Below are positions 32,638-41,422 of a stretch of 64,000 nt of DNA, piece after piece. The DNA is from Roseateles_C aquae (GTDB lineage: Bacteria > Pseudomonadota > Gammaproteobacteria > Burkholderiales > Burkholderiaceae_C), in assembly GCF_032337115.1 (NCBI RefSeq), contig NZ_JAVXZY010000005.1, positions 337,222-401,221 of the forward strand, given 5' to 3'. The stretch's first letter is position 1; every line of letters begins with the position of its first letter. The translations under genes were made by a program, and so were the position numbers. The notes below the pieces were generated by a model. That model did no database searches and was not told where the DNA came from. It saw only the letters and a program-made list of their open reading frames with translations.

Positions 32638-33897
32638 ATGCCCAACTTTCAGCCCACCGCCTTTGGCGCTTCACAACTGCAGCAGCTGGCGCAGCAATTC
32701 GGCACGCCGCTCTGGGTCTACGACGCGGCACTGATCCGCCAGCGCATCGCCGAGCTGCGCGGCTTTGACGCGATCCGCTTCGCGCAGAAGTCCTGCTCCA
32801 ACACCCATCTGTTGCGCCTGATGCGCGAGCAGGGCGTGCGCGTCGATGCCGTTTCCCGCGGCGAGATCCTGCGGGCATTGGCGGCCGGCTACCAAGGCGG
32901 TGGCGGCGCCGATGCCGAGATCGTCTTCACCGCCGACCTGATCGATCGTGCGACGCTGCAGACGGTGATCGAGCACCGCATTCCGGTCAACGCCGGGTCG
33001 ATCGACATGCTGCGCCAACTCGGCGCCGCATCGCCCGGTCATGGCGTCTGGCTGCGCATCAATCCGGGCTTCGGGCACGGCCACAGCAACAAGACCAATA
33101 CCGGCGGCGAACACAGCAAGCACGGCATCTGGCATGAACAGCTGGCCGAGGCGCTGGCGGTGGTGCGCACGCAAGACCTGACCCTCCTGGGCCTGCACAT
33201 GCACATCGGCTCGGGTGTCGACTACGGCCATCTGCAGCAGGTCTGCGGTGCCATGGTCGAGCTGGTGCGTGAGGTGCGCGCGGCCGGCCACGATCTGCAG
33301 GCGCTGTCCGCCGGGGGTGGCCTGTCGATTCCCTACCGTGACGGCGAAGGCCGCGTCGATACCGCTCACTATTTCGGCCTGTGGGACGCCGCACGGCGCG
33401 AGGCCGAGGGCGTGATCGGCCATGCCCTGCACCTGGAAATCGAGCCCGGTCGCTATCTGGTGGCCGAGTCCGGCGTCTTGCTGGCCGAGGTGCGTGCCTG
33501 CAAGGACGTCGGCCGCAATCACTTCGTGCTGGTCGACGCTGGGTTCAATGAGCTGATGCGGCCGTCCATGTACGGCGCCTATCACCGGATGAGCCTGATC
33601 GCGGCCGATGGTGTCGACAAGCCGGCGCGGCCGACGGTGGTGGCCGGTCCGCTGTGCGAATCCGGCGATGTGTTCACCCAAGGCGATGGCGGTGTGGTGC
33701 TGCCGCGCGACTTGGCCGGGGCGCAGGTCGGCGATCTGCTGGTGATCCATGACACCGGCGCCTATGGCGCCTCGATGTCCAGCAACTACAACAGCCGCCC
33801 GCTGATCGCCGAGGTGCTGGTCGATGATGGCCAGGCCCGCCTGATCCGGCGCCGCCAGACGGTCGAGGAATTGCTGGCCTTGGAGCAAGGACTGTGA
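32638..33897 (+). CDS. lysA: Diaminopimelate decarboxylase
   Basis: Fold-III pyridoxal-phosphate enzyme of 419 residues that decarboxylates meso-diaminopimelate to lysine. The cofactor lysine is in the segment AIRFAQKSCSNTHLLRLM (near residue 50); HMHIGSGVDYGHL, LSAGGGLSIPY and EIEPGRYLVAESG bind phosphate and substrate; VVAGPLCESGDVF holds the conserved cysteine; the end GAYGASMSSNYNSRP contains the Y-x-x-x-Y/S dimer contact. The ATG at 32638 is the natural start. It resembles the gammaproteobacterial LysA subtype that pairs with LysR. Confidence 0.93.
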   Translation: MPNFQPTAFGASQLQQLAQQFGTPLWVYDAALIRQRIAELRGFDAIRFAQKSCSNTHLLRLMREQGVRVDAVSRGEILRALAAGYQGGGGADAEIVFTADLIDRATLQTVIEHRIPVNAGSIDMLRQLGAASPGHGVWLRINPGFGHGHSNKTNTGGEHSKHGIWHEQLAEALAVVRTQDLTLLGLHMHIGSGVDYGHLQQVCGAMVELVREVRAAGHDLQALSAGGGLSIPYRDGEGRVDTAHYFGLWDAARREAEGVIGHALHLEIEPGRYLVAESGVLLAEVRACKDVGRNHFVLVDAGFNELMRPSMYGAYHRMSLIAADGVDKPARPTVVAGPLCESGDVFTQGDGGVVLPRDLAGAQVGDLLVIHDTGAYGASMSSNYNSRPLIAEVLVDDGQARLIRRRQTVEELLALEQGL

Positions 33898-33907
33898 CGA
33901 TTTGAGG

Positions 33908-33979
33908 ATAGGCAGGCTCAATAGGGGTGATTTGATTAATCAAAACTAAGGGCTACGGGTTGACCATATGATTCAACCC
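33908..33979 (+). promoter_or_regulatory. OxyR-like site and promoter of ahpCF
   Basis: ATAG (33908), CAAT (33919), ATTT (33930) and CAAA (33941) are spaced by 7-base gaps, the OxyR pattern ATAG-N7-CTAT-N7-ATAG-N7-CTAT with partial matches. The last two elements lie in a perfect palindrome, TTTGATTAATCAAA (33931-33944). A strong -10, TATGAT, is at 33967-33972 with no good -35, as expected for an activated promoter. A further dyad, GGGTTGA and TCAACCC (33957-33979), brackets the -10. Confidence 0.6.
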
Positions 33980-34007
33980 ATCCCATCAACCCACTGAAGA
34001 GTGAGCC

Positions 34008-34571
34008 ATGTCTTTGATCAACACCCAAGTTCAGCCTTTCAAGACCGAAGCCTTCCACAACGGCAAGTTCGTTGAAGTCACCGAAGCCAGCCTGAAGGGC
34101 AAGTGGTCGGTGCTGGTGTTCATGCCGGCCGCTTTCACCTTCAACTGCCCGACCGAAGTCGAAGACGCTGCCGATCTGTACGCTGACTTCCAGAAGGCCG
34201 GCGCCGAGATCTACATCGTCACCACCGACACGCATTTCTCGCACAAGGTCTGGCACGAAACCTCGCCGGCCGTCGGCAAGGCCAAGTTCCCGCTGGTCGG
34301 CGACCCGACCCACAAGCTGACCCGCGCCTTTGGCGTGCACATCGAAGAAGAAGGCCTGGCCCTGCGCGGCACCTTCGTGATCAGCCCGGAAGGCGTGATC
34401 AAGACCGCCGAAGTGCATGACAACGCCATCGCCCGCGACATGAAGGAAACCCTGCGCAAGCTGCGCGCTGCCCAGTATGTGGCCAGCCACCCTGGCCAAG
34501 TCTGCCCGGCCAAGTGGAACGAAGGCGCCAAGACACTGACCCCGTCGCTGGACCTGGTCGGCAAGATCTGA
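34008..34571 (+). CDS. ahpC: Alkyl hydroperoxide reductase AhpC (2-Cys peroxiredoxin)
   Basis: Peroxiredoxin of 187 residues that reduces hydrogen peroxide and organic peroxides. The peroxidatic Cys47 is in FMPAAFTFNCPTEVED and the resolving Cys166 is in HPGQVCPAKW. KVWHETSPAVGKAKFPLVGDP and LRGTFVISPEGVI are typical of the AhpC subgroup. A moderate ribosome site (GAAGAGTGAG) precedes the ATG. It is followed by ahpF, its dedicated reductase, after a gap holding an intergenic repeat. Upstream lies an OxyR-like site. Confidence 0.96.
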   Translation: MSLINTQVQPFKTEAFHNGKFVEVTEASLKGKWSVLVFMPAAFTFNCPTEVEDAADLYADFQKAGAEIYIVTTDTHFSHKVWHETSPAVGKAKFPLVGDPTHKLTRAFGVHIEEEGLALRGTFVISPEGVIKTAEVHDNAIARDMKETLRKLRAAQYVASHPGQVCPAKWNEGAKTLTPSLDLVGKI

Positions 34572-34589
34572 TGACCCACCCCCGGAGCG

Positions 34590-34660
34590 CCTGCGGCGCT
34601 CCTCCTCTAGGGGGCGAGCCCAGTGGCCCGGCACAGCCGGTTCCACGGGCTCCGCTGGAT
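34590..34660 (+). repeat. Intergenic repeat, copy 1 (ahpC-ahpF)
   Basis: This 71-base GC-rich element begins CCTGCGGC, contains GGGGGCGAGC and AGCCGG, and ends GCTCCGCTGGAT. It closely matches the element after polA at 52431-52500, with the same order and orientation relative to the upstream gene. A hairpin with arms GGAGCGCC and GGCGCTCC (34583-34601) overlaps its left end. It lies between ahpC and ahpF and may attenuate or process the joint transcript. Confidence 0.7.
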
Positions 34661-34750
34661 CCCCTCTCGCGAGCCATGCTGAAAGTGCCCTGACAGACCT
34701 GGGTGCTTTCAGAGTGGCTTGGACAAGCACGACTGAACAAGGAGCACACC

Positions 34751-36316
34751 ATGTTGGACGCCGCATTGAAAGAACAGCTCAGGGCCTACCTGGAGAGGGT
34801 TCGCGAACCCTTTGAGATCGTCGCCTCGCTCGACGATTCGGCCACCGCCGCCGAGATGAAGAGCCTGCTGGAAGACATTGCCAGCATGTGCGACAAGATC
34901 AGCCTGCGCCTCGATGGCAGTGATCAGCGCAAGCCTTCCTTCAGCCTGCAGCGCCTGGGCAGCCAGCAATCGCTGCGCTTTGCCGGCCTGCCGCTGGGCC
35001 ATGAATTCACCTCGCTGGTGTTGGCACTGCTGTGGACCGGTGGCCATCCGCCCAAGGTCGAGCAGGACGTGATCGAGCAGATCCAGGGCCTGGACGGTGA
35101 CTTCAGCTTCGAGGTCTATATGAGCCTGTCCTGCCACAACTGCCCGGACGTGGTGCAGGCGCTGTCGCTGATGGCGGTGCTCAACCCCAAGGTCAAGACC
35201 GTGGTCATCGAAGGCGGCGCCTTCCAGGCCGAGGTCGAGGCGCGCGAGATCATGGCCGTGCCCTCGGTCTATCTGAACGGCCAGGTCTTTGGCTCGGGCC
35301 GGATGACGGTGGAAGAGATCATCGCCAAGCTCGATACCGGTGCCGCCAGCCGTGATGCGGCCAAGCTTAGCGCCAAGGTGCCCTACGACATGCTGATCGT
35401 CGGCGGTGGCCCGGCCGGTGCGGCCGCTGCGGTCTATGCCGCCCGCAAGGGCATCCGTACCGGCGTGGCGGCCGAGCGTTTCGGCGGCCAGGTCAATGAC
35501 ACGCTGGCGATCGAGAACTTCATCTCGGTCACCGCGACCGACGGCCCCAAGTTCGCCGCGGCGCTGGAGGCCCACGTCAAGGCCTATGACGTCGACATCA
35601 TGAATCTGCAGCGGGCCGAGAAGCTGATCCCGGCCAGCGAGCCCGGCGGCCTGATCGAGATCCAGCTTGCCAATGGCGGCTCGCTGAAGGCCAGGAGCGT
35701 GATCGTCTCGACCGGTGCGCGCTGGCGCAATGTCAATGTGCCCGGCGAAGCCGAGTACAAGAACAAGGGCGTGGCCTACTGCCCGCACTGCGATGGTCCG
35801 CTGTTCAAGGGCAAGCGGGTGGCGGTGATTGGCGGTGGCAACTCCGGTGTCGAGGCGGCCATCGATTTGGCCGGCATCGTGGCCCATGTGAGCCTGTTCG
35901 AGTTTGCCGACCAGCTGCGCGCCGATGCGGTGCTGGTCAACAAGCTGAAGAGCCTGCCCAACGTCAGCATCCATACCTCGGCACAGACCACCGAGCTGAC
36001 CGGCGACGGCAACAAGCTCGACGGCCTGAGCTACACCGATCGCGTCAGCGGCGCGGCCCACCACGTCGAGCTTGAGGGCGTGTTCGTGCAGATCGGCCTG
36101 GTGCCCAATACCGAATGGCTGAAGGGCACGCTGGAGCTGTCGAAGTTTGGCGAGATCATCGTCGACAGCCATGGCCGCACCTCGCTGCCCGGCGTGTTCG
36201 CCGCCGGCGATGTGACGACAGTGCCCTTCAAGCAGATCATCATCGCCACCGGCGATGGCGCCAAGGCCGCGCTGGGCGCGTTTGACTACCTGATGCGTCT
36301 GCCTGCCAGCAGTTGA
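34751..36316 (+). CDS. ahpF: Alkyl hydroperoxide reductase subunit F
   Basis: Flavoprotein of 521 residues that passes electrons from NADH to AhpC. The N-terminal tandem thioredoxin-fold domain carries a redox CxxC (SLSCHNCPDVV, near residue 130). The rest resembles thioredoxin reductase: FAD loop IVGGGPAGAAAAVYAARKG near residue 217, active-site GVAYCPHCDGPLFKGK, NAD loop VAVIGGGNSGVEAAIDLAG and a final GVFAAGDVTTVPFKQIIIA. An AAGGAG ribosome site precedes the ATG at 34751. It is probably cotranscribed with ahpC. Confidence 0.96.
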   Translation: MLDAALKEQLRAYLERVREPFEIVASLDDSATAAEMKSLLEDIASMCDKISLRLDGSDQRKPSFSLQRLGSQQSLRFAGLPLGHEFTSLVLALLWTGGHPPKVEQDVIEQIQGLDGDFSFEVYMSLSCHNCPDVVQALSLMAVLNPKVKTVVIEGGAFQAEVEAREIMAVPSVYLNGQVFGSGRMTVEEIIAKLDTGAASRDAAKLSAKVPYDMLIVGGGPAGAAAAVYAARKGIRTGVAAERFGGQVNDTLAIENFISVTATDGPKFAAALEAHVKAYDVDIMNLQRAEKLIPASEPGGLIEIQLANGGSLKARSVIVSTGARWRNVNVPGEAEYKNKGVAYCPHCDGPLFKGKRVAVIGGGNSGVEAAIDLAGIVAHVSLFEFADQLRADAVLVNKLKSLPNVSIHTSAQTTELTGDGNKLDGLSYTDRVSGAAHHVELEGVFVQIGLVPNTEWLKGTLELSKFGEIIVDSHGRTSLPGVFAAGDVTTVPFKQIIIATGDGAKAALGAFDYLMRLPASS

Positions 36317-37210
36317 TCAGGGCGCCGCTCGGCTGCGCCACCAGCCCTCGGCGCTGTAGACCAGCAGCGCCGCCCAGATCAGCCCGAAGCCGACCATGCG
36401 GCTGGCGGCAAAGGGCTCGTGATAGAGCCAGACGCCAAGCAGGAACTGGATGCTGGGCGAGATGTATTGCAAGAGGCCCAGCGTCGTCATCGGGATGCGC
36501 CGGGCCCCGGCGGCAAACAGCAGCAGCGGCGCGGCGGTCAGCGGGCCGGCAAGTATCAAGAGGCCGATCAGGCCGCTGTCGCCGCTGTTGAGCGCGCTGC
36601 CACCCTGCCAGCCCCAGACGCCCAGCGCCAATGCCGCCACCGGCGCCAACAGCAGGCATTCCAGCAGCAGGCCTTCCAGCGCACCCAGTGCAGCGATCTT
36701 GCGCAGCAGGCCGTAGACGCCAAAGCTGGCAGCCAGCACCAGGGCCACCCAGGGCAGCCGGCCGGTCTGCAGCGTCAGCCAGGCGACGCCGGCCGCAGCC
36801 AAGCCAACCGCCAGCCATTGCGCCGGCCGCGGCCGCTCGTGCAGAAAGAAATAGCCCAGCGAAACGTTGACCAGCGGGTTGATGAAATAGCCCAGGCTGG
36901 CGTCCAGCACATGGTCGTGCTGGACCGCCCACACATAGGTCAGCCAGTTGGCCGACAGCAAGACCGCCGACAGCGTGAACGCACCCAGCACCTTGGGCGA
37001 GCGCAGCACCGGGCCCAGCCAGGCCCAGCGCTTCATCACCGTCAGCACCGCGGCCATCAGCAGCAGGCACCAGACGATGCGGTGTGCCACCACCTCCAGC
37101 GAGGGCACGCCGGCCAGATGCTTGAAGTACAGCGGGAACAGGCCCCACAGCGTGTAGGCCAGCGCGGCACTGAGCACACCCTTGCCGACGGTTGTTGTGT
37201 TCTTGAGCAT
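36317..37210 (-). CDS. rarD: RarD-type EamA family transporter
   Basis: Inner-membrane protein of about 297 residues with ten predicted helices. The start MLKNTTTVGKGVLSAALAYTLWGLFPLYFKHL with WGLFPLYFK, and LTYVWAVQHDHVLDASLGYFINPLVNVSLGYFFLHERP, are diagnostic of the RarD branch (protein RarD, linked by name to chloramphenicol sensitivity); the transported compound is unknown. The stop codon is adjacent to the convergent ahpF stop. CACAAT lies seven bases before the ATG, in the same 16-base context as at the polA start. Confidence 0.88.
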   Translation of the reverse strand: MLKNTTTVGKGVLSAALAYTLWGLFPLYFKHLAGVPSLEVVAHRIVWCLLLMAAVLTVMKRWAWLGPVLRSPKVLGAFTLSAVLLSANWLTYVWAVQHDHVLDASLGYFINPLVNVSLGYFFLHERPRPAQWLAVGLAAAGVAWLTLQTGRLPWVALVLAASFGVYGLLRKIAALGALEGLLLECLLLAPVAALALGVWGWQGGSALNSGDSGLIGLLILAGPLTAAPLLLFAAGARRIPMTTLGLLQYISPSIQFLLGVWLYHEPFAASRMVGFGLIWAALLVYSAEGWWRSRAAP

Positions 37211-37311
37211 GGCGCGCATTGTGGCCAGTTTGTGCGAGGTCACGCCGTCCAAAGGTCATGGCCGGGAAATCCACGGTGCGGCGAGCGCCCAGGCACGGCC
37301 TAATCGTCCCC

Positions 37312-37581
37312 ATGCCGCGCATCGTTTTCACGCCCCAGCTGCGACGCTTTGTCGAGGCGCCCGACTTCGAGGCCAGTGCGCTGAGCCTGGCCGAGGCCCT
37401 GCAGCAGGCCTTCGCCGCTCATCCGCGATTGCGCGACTATGTGCTGGACGAGCAGCAGCATCTGCGCACTCACGTCGTCGTGTTCATTGACGGTCAACGT
37501 GCGCGCGACCGTCTGTTGCTGTCCGATGCCTTGAAGCCGGACAGCGTCGTGCATGTCCTGCAAGCCCTGTCCGGAGGTTGA
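37312..37581 (+). CDS. MoaD/ThiS-like ubiquitin-fold protein ending in Gly-Gly
   Basis: Small protein of 89 residues with a beta-grasp pattern: PRIVFTPQLRRFVEAPDFEA, ALSLAEALQQAFAAHPRLRDYVLDEQQHLRTHVVVFIDGQ, then DALKPDSVVHVLQALSGG. The chain ends in the exposed Gly-Gly that MoaD and ThiS use for adenylation and sulfur transfer. No molybdopterin or thiamine gene is nearby; instead the BNR propeller gene follows six bases after its stop. It may therefore be a sulfur carrier or ubiquitin-like modifier dedicated to that partner. CCTAAT lies seven bases before the ATG, with no ribosome site. Confidence 0.8.
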   Translation: MPRIVFTPQLRRFVEAPDFEASALSLAEALQQAFAAHPRLRDYVLDEQQHLRTHVVVFIDGQRARDRLLLSDALKPDSVVHVLQALSGG

Positions 37582-37587
37582 ACGATC

Positions 37588-38676
37588 ATGAGTCTGACTG
37601 CCTGGGTGGCCACCCGCAAAGGCCTGTTTGAACTGCAGCATCTAGGCACGGGCGGCTGGCAGATCCGCCGCAACAGCTTTCTCGGCGATCCGGTCAGCAT
37701 GGTGTTGCCACCAGCACCCAGCGGCCATGCGGCTGGGCGGCTGCTGGCGGCGCTGAATCTGGGCCATTTCGGTGCCAAGTTGCACGCCAGCGATGATGGT
37801 GGTGCCAGCTGGCAGGAGTTGCCTGCGCCGGCCTTTCCGCCGCAGCCCGAGCCTCACGACGGTGGGCCGGCCTGGAAGCTGCTGCAGATCTGGTCTCTGG
37901 CGCGCAGCGAGTCGGCCTTGTGGGCGGGCACGGTGCCTGGCGGGCTGTTTCGCAGCAGCAACGCCGGCGCCAGCTGGCAACTGGTCGACGCGCTGTGGCA
38001 ACGGCCGGAACGGCTGGAATGGATGGGCGGCGGCAACGAGGCACCTGGTATTCACAGCCTGCTGCCACACCCGAGCAATGGGCAAGACCTGACCCTGGCG
38101 ATCAGCTGTGGTGGCGTCTGGCACAGCGCCGATGAGGGCGCGAGCTGGGCGCTGCACGGCCGAGGACTGAATGCCGGCTACATGCCGCCCGAACGCCAGC
38201 AGGACATGAATGTCCAGGATCCGCATTGCCTGCAGCGCTGCCGCGCCGTGCCCGAGGTGATCTGGTGCCAGCATCACTGCGGCATCTGGCGCTCTGTCGA
38301 TGGCGGCTTGAGCTGGCAGGAGCTGAAGGCGCCGTTGTCGAGCTTCGGCTTTGCCGTCGCGGCCCACCCGAGCGATCCGCAGACCGCCTGGTTCGTGCCG
38401 GCGATCAAGGATGAGCGGCGTATCCCGGTCGATGGCGCGCTGGTCGTTAACCGCACCCGCGATGGCGGCCAGAGCTGGGAGACCCTGCGTGCCGGCCTGC
38501 CGCAGCAGCATTGCTACGACCTGGTCTATCGCCATGGGCTGGCCGTCGATGCCAGCGGCCAGCACCTGCTGATGGGCAGCACGACCGGCGGCCTCTGGGC
38601 CAGCGACGATGGCGGCGAGCACTGGCAGACCGTTGCCGCCCACCTGCCGCCCATCTACGCGCTGGCGATCGCCTGA
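37588..38676 (+). CDS. BNR/Asp-box beta-propeller protein (sialidase-like fold)
   Basis: Protein of 362 residues, probably a six-bladed propeller. Six Asp-box motifs (S-x-D-x-G-x-x-W) are visible: SDDGGASW, SNAGASW (shortened), SADEGASW, SVDGGLSW, TRDGGQSW and SDDGGEHW. There is no signal peptide, so it is likely cytoplasmic, which argues against an ordinary secreted sialidase. Unusual cysteine and histidine clusters occur (DPHCLQRCRAVPEVIWCQHHCGIW, about residues 212-235), possibly a metal or sulfur site. It follows the MoaD-like gene by six bases. The function is unknown. Confidence 0.8.
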   Translation: MSLTAWVATRKGLFELQHLGTGGWQIRRNSFLGDPVSMVLPPAPSGHAAGRLLAALNLGHFGAKLHASDDGGASWQELPAPAFPPQPEPHDGGPAWKLLQIWSLARSESALWAGTVPGGLFRSSNAGASWQLVDALWQRPERLEWMGGGNEAPGIHSLLPHPSNGQDLTLAISCGGVWHSADEGASWALHGRGLNAGYMPPERQQDMNVQDPHCLQRCRAVPEVIWCQHHCGIWRSVDGGLSWQELKAPLSSFGFAVAAHPSDPQTAWFVPAIKDERRIPVDGALVVNRTRDGGQSWETLRAGLPQQHCYDLVYRHGLAVDASGQHLLMGSTTGGLWASDDGGEHWQTVAAHLPPIYALAIA

Positions 38677-38733
38677 GTCGACGCCGCCACAAGAACCCAA
38701 GCCACGGGCGCGAAAGCGCCGCGATGAAAGCCC

Positions 38734-40671
38734 ATGCACCTTCCGTCTCGCCAAGCGCTGGCGTTCAAATCCAGCATTGCCCTCGCTGCCACGATGGCTG
38801 CGCTCTTCAGCGCCGCAGCGCGGTCGGCCCCCGAGCCCTATGACCTCAAGGCCAACTACACCAAGTACGAGTACCGCATTGCGATGCGTGACGGCAAGCG
38901 CCTGTTCACCGTTGTCTACCAGCCCAAGGACGCGTCCAAGCGCTATCCCCTGCTGATGACGCGCACGCCCTACAGCTGCGGCCCCTATGGCGAGGACCAT
39001 TACGGCGGCTGGGGACTGGTGCCCTCGGAGGAGTTCTACAAGGCTGGCTACATCGTCGTCTGCCAGGATGTGCGCGGGCGCAATATGTCCGAGGGCACGT
39101 TCACCGAAATGACGCCCCATGTGGCGCAGAAAAAGAGCAAGAACGATGTCGACGAGAGCAGCGATATGCATGACAGCGTGCAATGGCTGATCGACCACCT
39201 GCCCAATCACAACGGCCGGGTCGGCATCTGGGGCAATTCCTATCCGGGCTTCTACAGCGCCGCCTCCATCATCGACAGCCACCCGGCCATCAAGGCCGCC
39301 TCGCCGCAGGCGCCGATCGCCGACTACTACCGCGGGGACGATGGCTACCACGGTGGCGCCTTCATGCTGGCGCACAACTACGGCTTCTTCACCAGCTTCA
39401 AGCCGCAGGAGAACCCTACCTCGGCGCCGCAGCGCTGGGGCAGCTTCAGCTACAACAGCGGCGACGCCTACGAGTACTTTTTGAAGCTCGGCAACCTGAG
39501 CAGTATCGCCAAGACCCTGGGCACGCCGGGCAATCCGTATTTCAATGACCTGATCGAACACGACAGTTATGACGCGCACTGGAAGCCGCGCAGCATCGCG
39601 CCGCATCTGAACAATGTCCGCGCCGCGGTGCTCACCGTCGGTGGCTGGTTCGATGCCGAGGATCTGCCCGGTCCGCTGGCCATCTACCGCAGCATCGAGG
39701 CACGCAATCCCGGCATCAGCAATCAGATCGTGATGGGGCCCTGGCGCCATGGCGGCTGGTTCCGCACCGCCGGCAAATCCATCGGCATGGTCGACTTCGG
39801 GCAGAAGAGCAGCGAGTACTTCATGAAGCAGATCCTGCTGCCCTTCTTCGAGCAGCATCTGCGCGGTGGCAGCGACGCCAAGCTGGCCGAGGCGACGATG
39901 TTCGAGACCGGCAGCAATGTCTGGCGCCAATACCCGAGCTGGCCGCCGGCCGAGGCCAAACCGCGCAAGCTCTATCTGCAGGCCGGCGGCAAGCTGGGCT
40001 GGCAGGCGCCGACCGAAGGCGCGGGGGCGGGCATCGACAGCTACGTGAGCGATCCGGCCAAGCCGGTGCCTTTCATCGGCTATGCGGCGCTGGGCATGCC
40101 GGCCGAGTACATGGTCAGCGATCAGCGCTTCGCCTCGACGCGGCCCGATGTGCTGGTCTATCAGAGCGAGGTGCTGGAGTCGGACCTGACGGTGGCCGGC
40201 CCGGTCAAGGCCAGGCTCTATGTGTCGACCACGGGCACGGACAGCGATTTCATCGTCAAGCTGATCGACGTCTACCCGCACAACCGCGCCGAGGAGGAGA
40301 AGGGCGCCGCGCCGCCGCCCGATGTGCCGCCGCCGCAGCTGACGCTCAATGGCTACCAGCAGCTGGTGCGCGGCGAGCCACTGCGGGCGCGCTTCCGCAA
40401 GGGCCTGGACAAGCCCGAGGCGGTCACGCCCGGCGAGGTGATGGCGTTGGACATCGAGCTGCCCGACGTCAATCACAATTTCCGCCGCGGCCACAAGCTG
40501 ATGGTGCAGGTGCAGAGTTCCTGGTTCCCGCTGCTGGACCGCAATCCGCAGCGTTTTGTCCGCATCCGCGATGCCCGGCCAGAAGACTTCCAGCCGGCCA
40601 CCCAGCAGCTCTTCCACACCGCGGCCCAGGCCTCGGCACTGGAGCTGCGGGTGATCGACGCGCCGCAGTGA
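38734..40671 (+). CDS. CocE/NonD family (X-Pro dipeptidyl-peptidase-like) serine hydrolase
   Basis: Secreted alpha/beta hydrolase of 645 residues. A signal peptide spans about residues 1-31 (hydrophobic SIALAATMAALFSAAA, cut near RSA). The peptidase S15 domain has nucleophile Ser169 in IWGNSYPGF, GGWFDAEDLPG with an acid candidate, and the histidine in MGPWRHGGW; the C-terminal part (from about residue 450) is the galactose-binding-like domain typical of CocE. Family members split esters, amides or acyl-lactams such as cephalosporin precursors; the natural substrate is not evident. It is monocistronic by spacing. Confidence 0.88.
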   Translation: MHLPSRQALAFKSSIALAATMAALFSAAARSAPEPYDLKANYTKYEYRIAMRDGKRLFTVVYQPKDASKRYPLLMTRTPYSCGPYGEDHYGGWGLVPSEEFYKAGYIVVCQDVRGRNMSEGTFTEMTPHVAQKKSKNDVDESSDMHDSVQWLIDHLPNHNGRVGIWGNSYPGFYSAASIIDSHPAIKAASPQAPIADYYRGDDGYHGGAFMLAHNYGFFTSFKPQENPTSAPQRWGSFSYNSGDAYEYFLKLGNLSSIAKTLGTPGNPYFNDLIEHDSYDAHWKPRSIAPHLNNVRAAVLTVGGWFDAEDLPGPLAIYRSIEARNPGISNQIVMGPWRHGGWFRTAGKSIGMVDFGQKSSEYFMKQILLPFFEQHLRGGSDAKLAEATMFETGSNVWRQYPSWPPAEAKPRKLYLQAGGKLGWQAPTEGAGAGIDSYVSDPAKPVPFIGYAALGMPAEYMVSDQRFASTRPDVLVYQSEVLESDLTVAGPVKARLYVSTTGTDSDFIVKLIDVYPHNRAEEEKGAAPPPDVPPPQLTLNGYQQLVRGEPLRARFRKGLDKPEAVTPGEVMALDIELPDVNHNFRRGHKLMVQVQSSWFPLLDRNPQRFVRIRDARPEDFQPATQQLFHTAAQASALELRVIDAPQ

Positions 40672-40703
40672 GGGGCTTGCCCGGCAGTGGGCCGGGTGAA
40701 GGC

Positions 40704-41327
40704 TCAGGGCTGGCCGTTGCGGCCGTGCTGCATGAAGGCCGGCCGTTCGCTGAGGCGCTCGTAGTACGTCAGCACCGCAGGCAGCACCGGGCGCTCGATG
40801 GGGGCCGACAGCCAGCGGTGCGTGGACAGGCCCAGCACCACATCGGCCAGCGTGAACGCCTGGCCGCAGACGTAATCGCGGCCATCGGCGAGCTGCCCTT
40901 CCAGCATCGCCATATGGCGGTTCCAGTGGGCCACGCCGGCGGCCAGCTGGGCAGCATCCTGATGCGCCGGGCTCTGGCGCACCGTGGACATGAAGGCATA
41001 GCGCCAGCTGTTGTTCAGCTCGCTGGCCTGCCAGTCCATCCATTGCTCGACCGCAGCCCGGGCGGCCGGGTCGGCCGGCAGCAGCGCGGTCTCGCCGCTG
41101 CGACTGGCCAGATAGCGGCAGATCGTGTTGCTCTCCCACAGCACCATCTCCCCGTCGAGCAGCACCGGCACCATCGCATTCGGGTTGAGGGCCAAGAACT
41201 CCGGCGTGTCGGTCGGCCTGAAGCCCGAGCCCCACTGTTCCTGCTCGTAGCCGAGGCCCAGCTCGGTGGCCGTCCACAGCACCTTGCGGACGTTGATGGA
41301 TGAGGATTTGCCGAGGATCTTGATCAT
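40704..41327 (-). CDS. Glutathione S-transferase family protein
   Basis: Protein of 207 residues: an N-terminal thioredoxin-like GSH site (MIKILGKSSSINVRKVLWTATELGLGYEQE with a Ser-Ser-Ser catalytic candidate near residue 9) and MVPVLLDGEMVLWESNTICRYLA (the cis-Pro and Glu-Ser GSH contacts), then an all-helical C-terminal domain. It looks like the beta/theta-like GSTs of proteobacteria that detoxify electrophiles or peroxides. The substrate is unknown. It is convergent with the CocE-type gene. Confidence 0.87.
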   Translation of the reverse strand: MIKILGKSSSINVRKVLWTATELGLGYEQEQWGSGFRPTDTPEFLALNPNAMVPVLLDGEMVLWESNTICRYLASRSGETALLPADPAARAAVEQWMDWQASELNNSWRYAFMSTVRQSPAHQDAAQLAAGVAHWNRHMAMLEGQLADGRDYVCGQAFTLADVVLGLSTHRWLSAPIERPVLPAVLTYYERLSERPAFMQHGRNGQP

Positions 41328-41422
41328 GGTCTGCTTGTGTCACTGCTGAAGTCCGCAGTGTGCGGCCGCGCCGCACCCTTGTCAGGGCACAGGTGGCTGA
41401 TGCCTGGGCTGCGCTGTATCAG

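Noticed and set aside
37642..41376. Giant minus-strand open frame of 1244 codons
   Set aside because: It lies opposite the BNR and CocE-type genes, both of which have clear motifs; its translation is rich in Arg, Gln, His and Ala, as antisense frames in GC-rich genes are.
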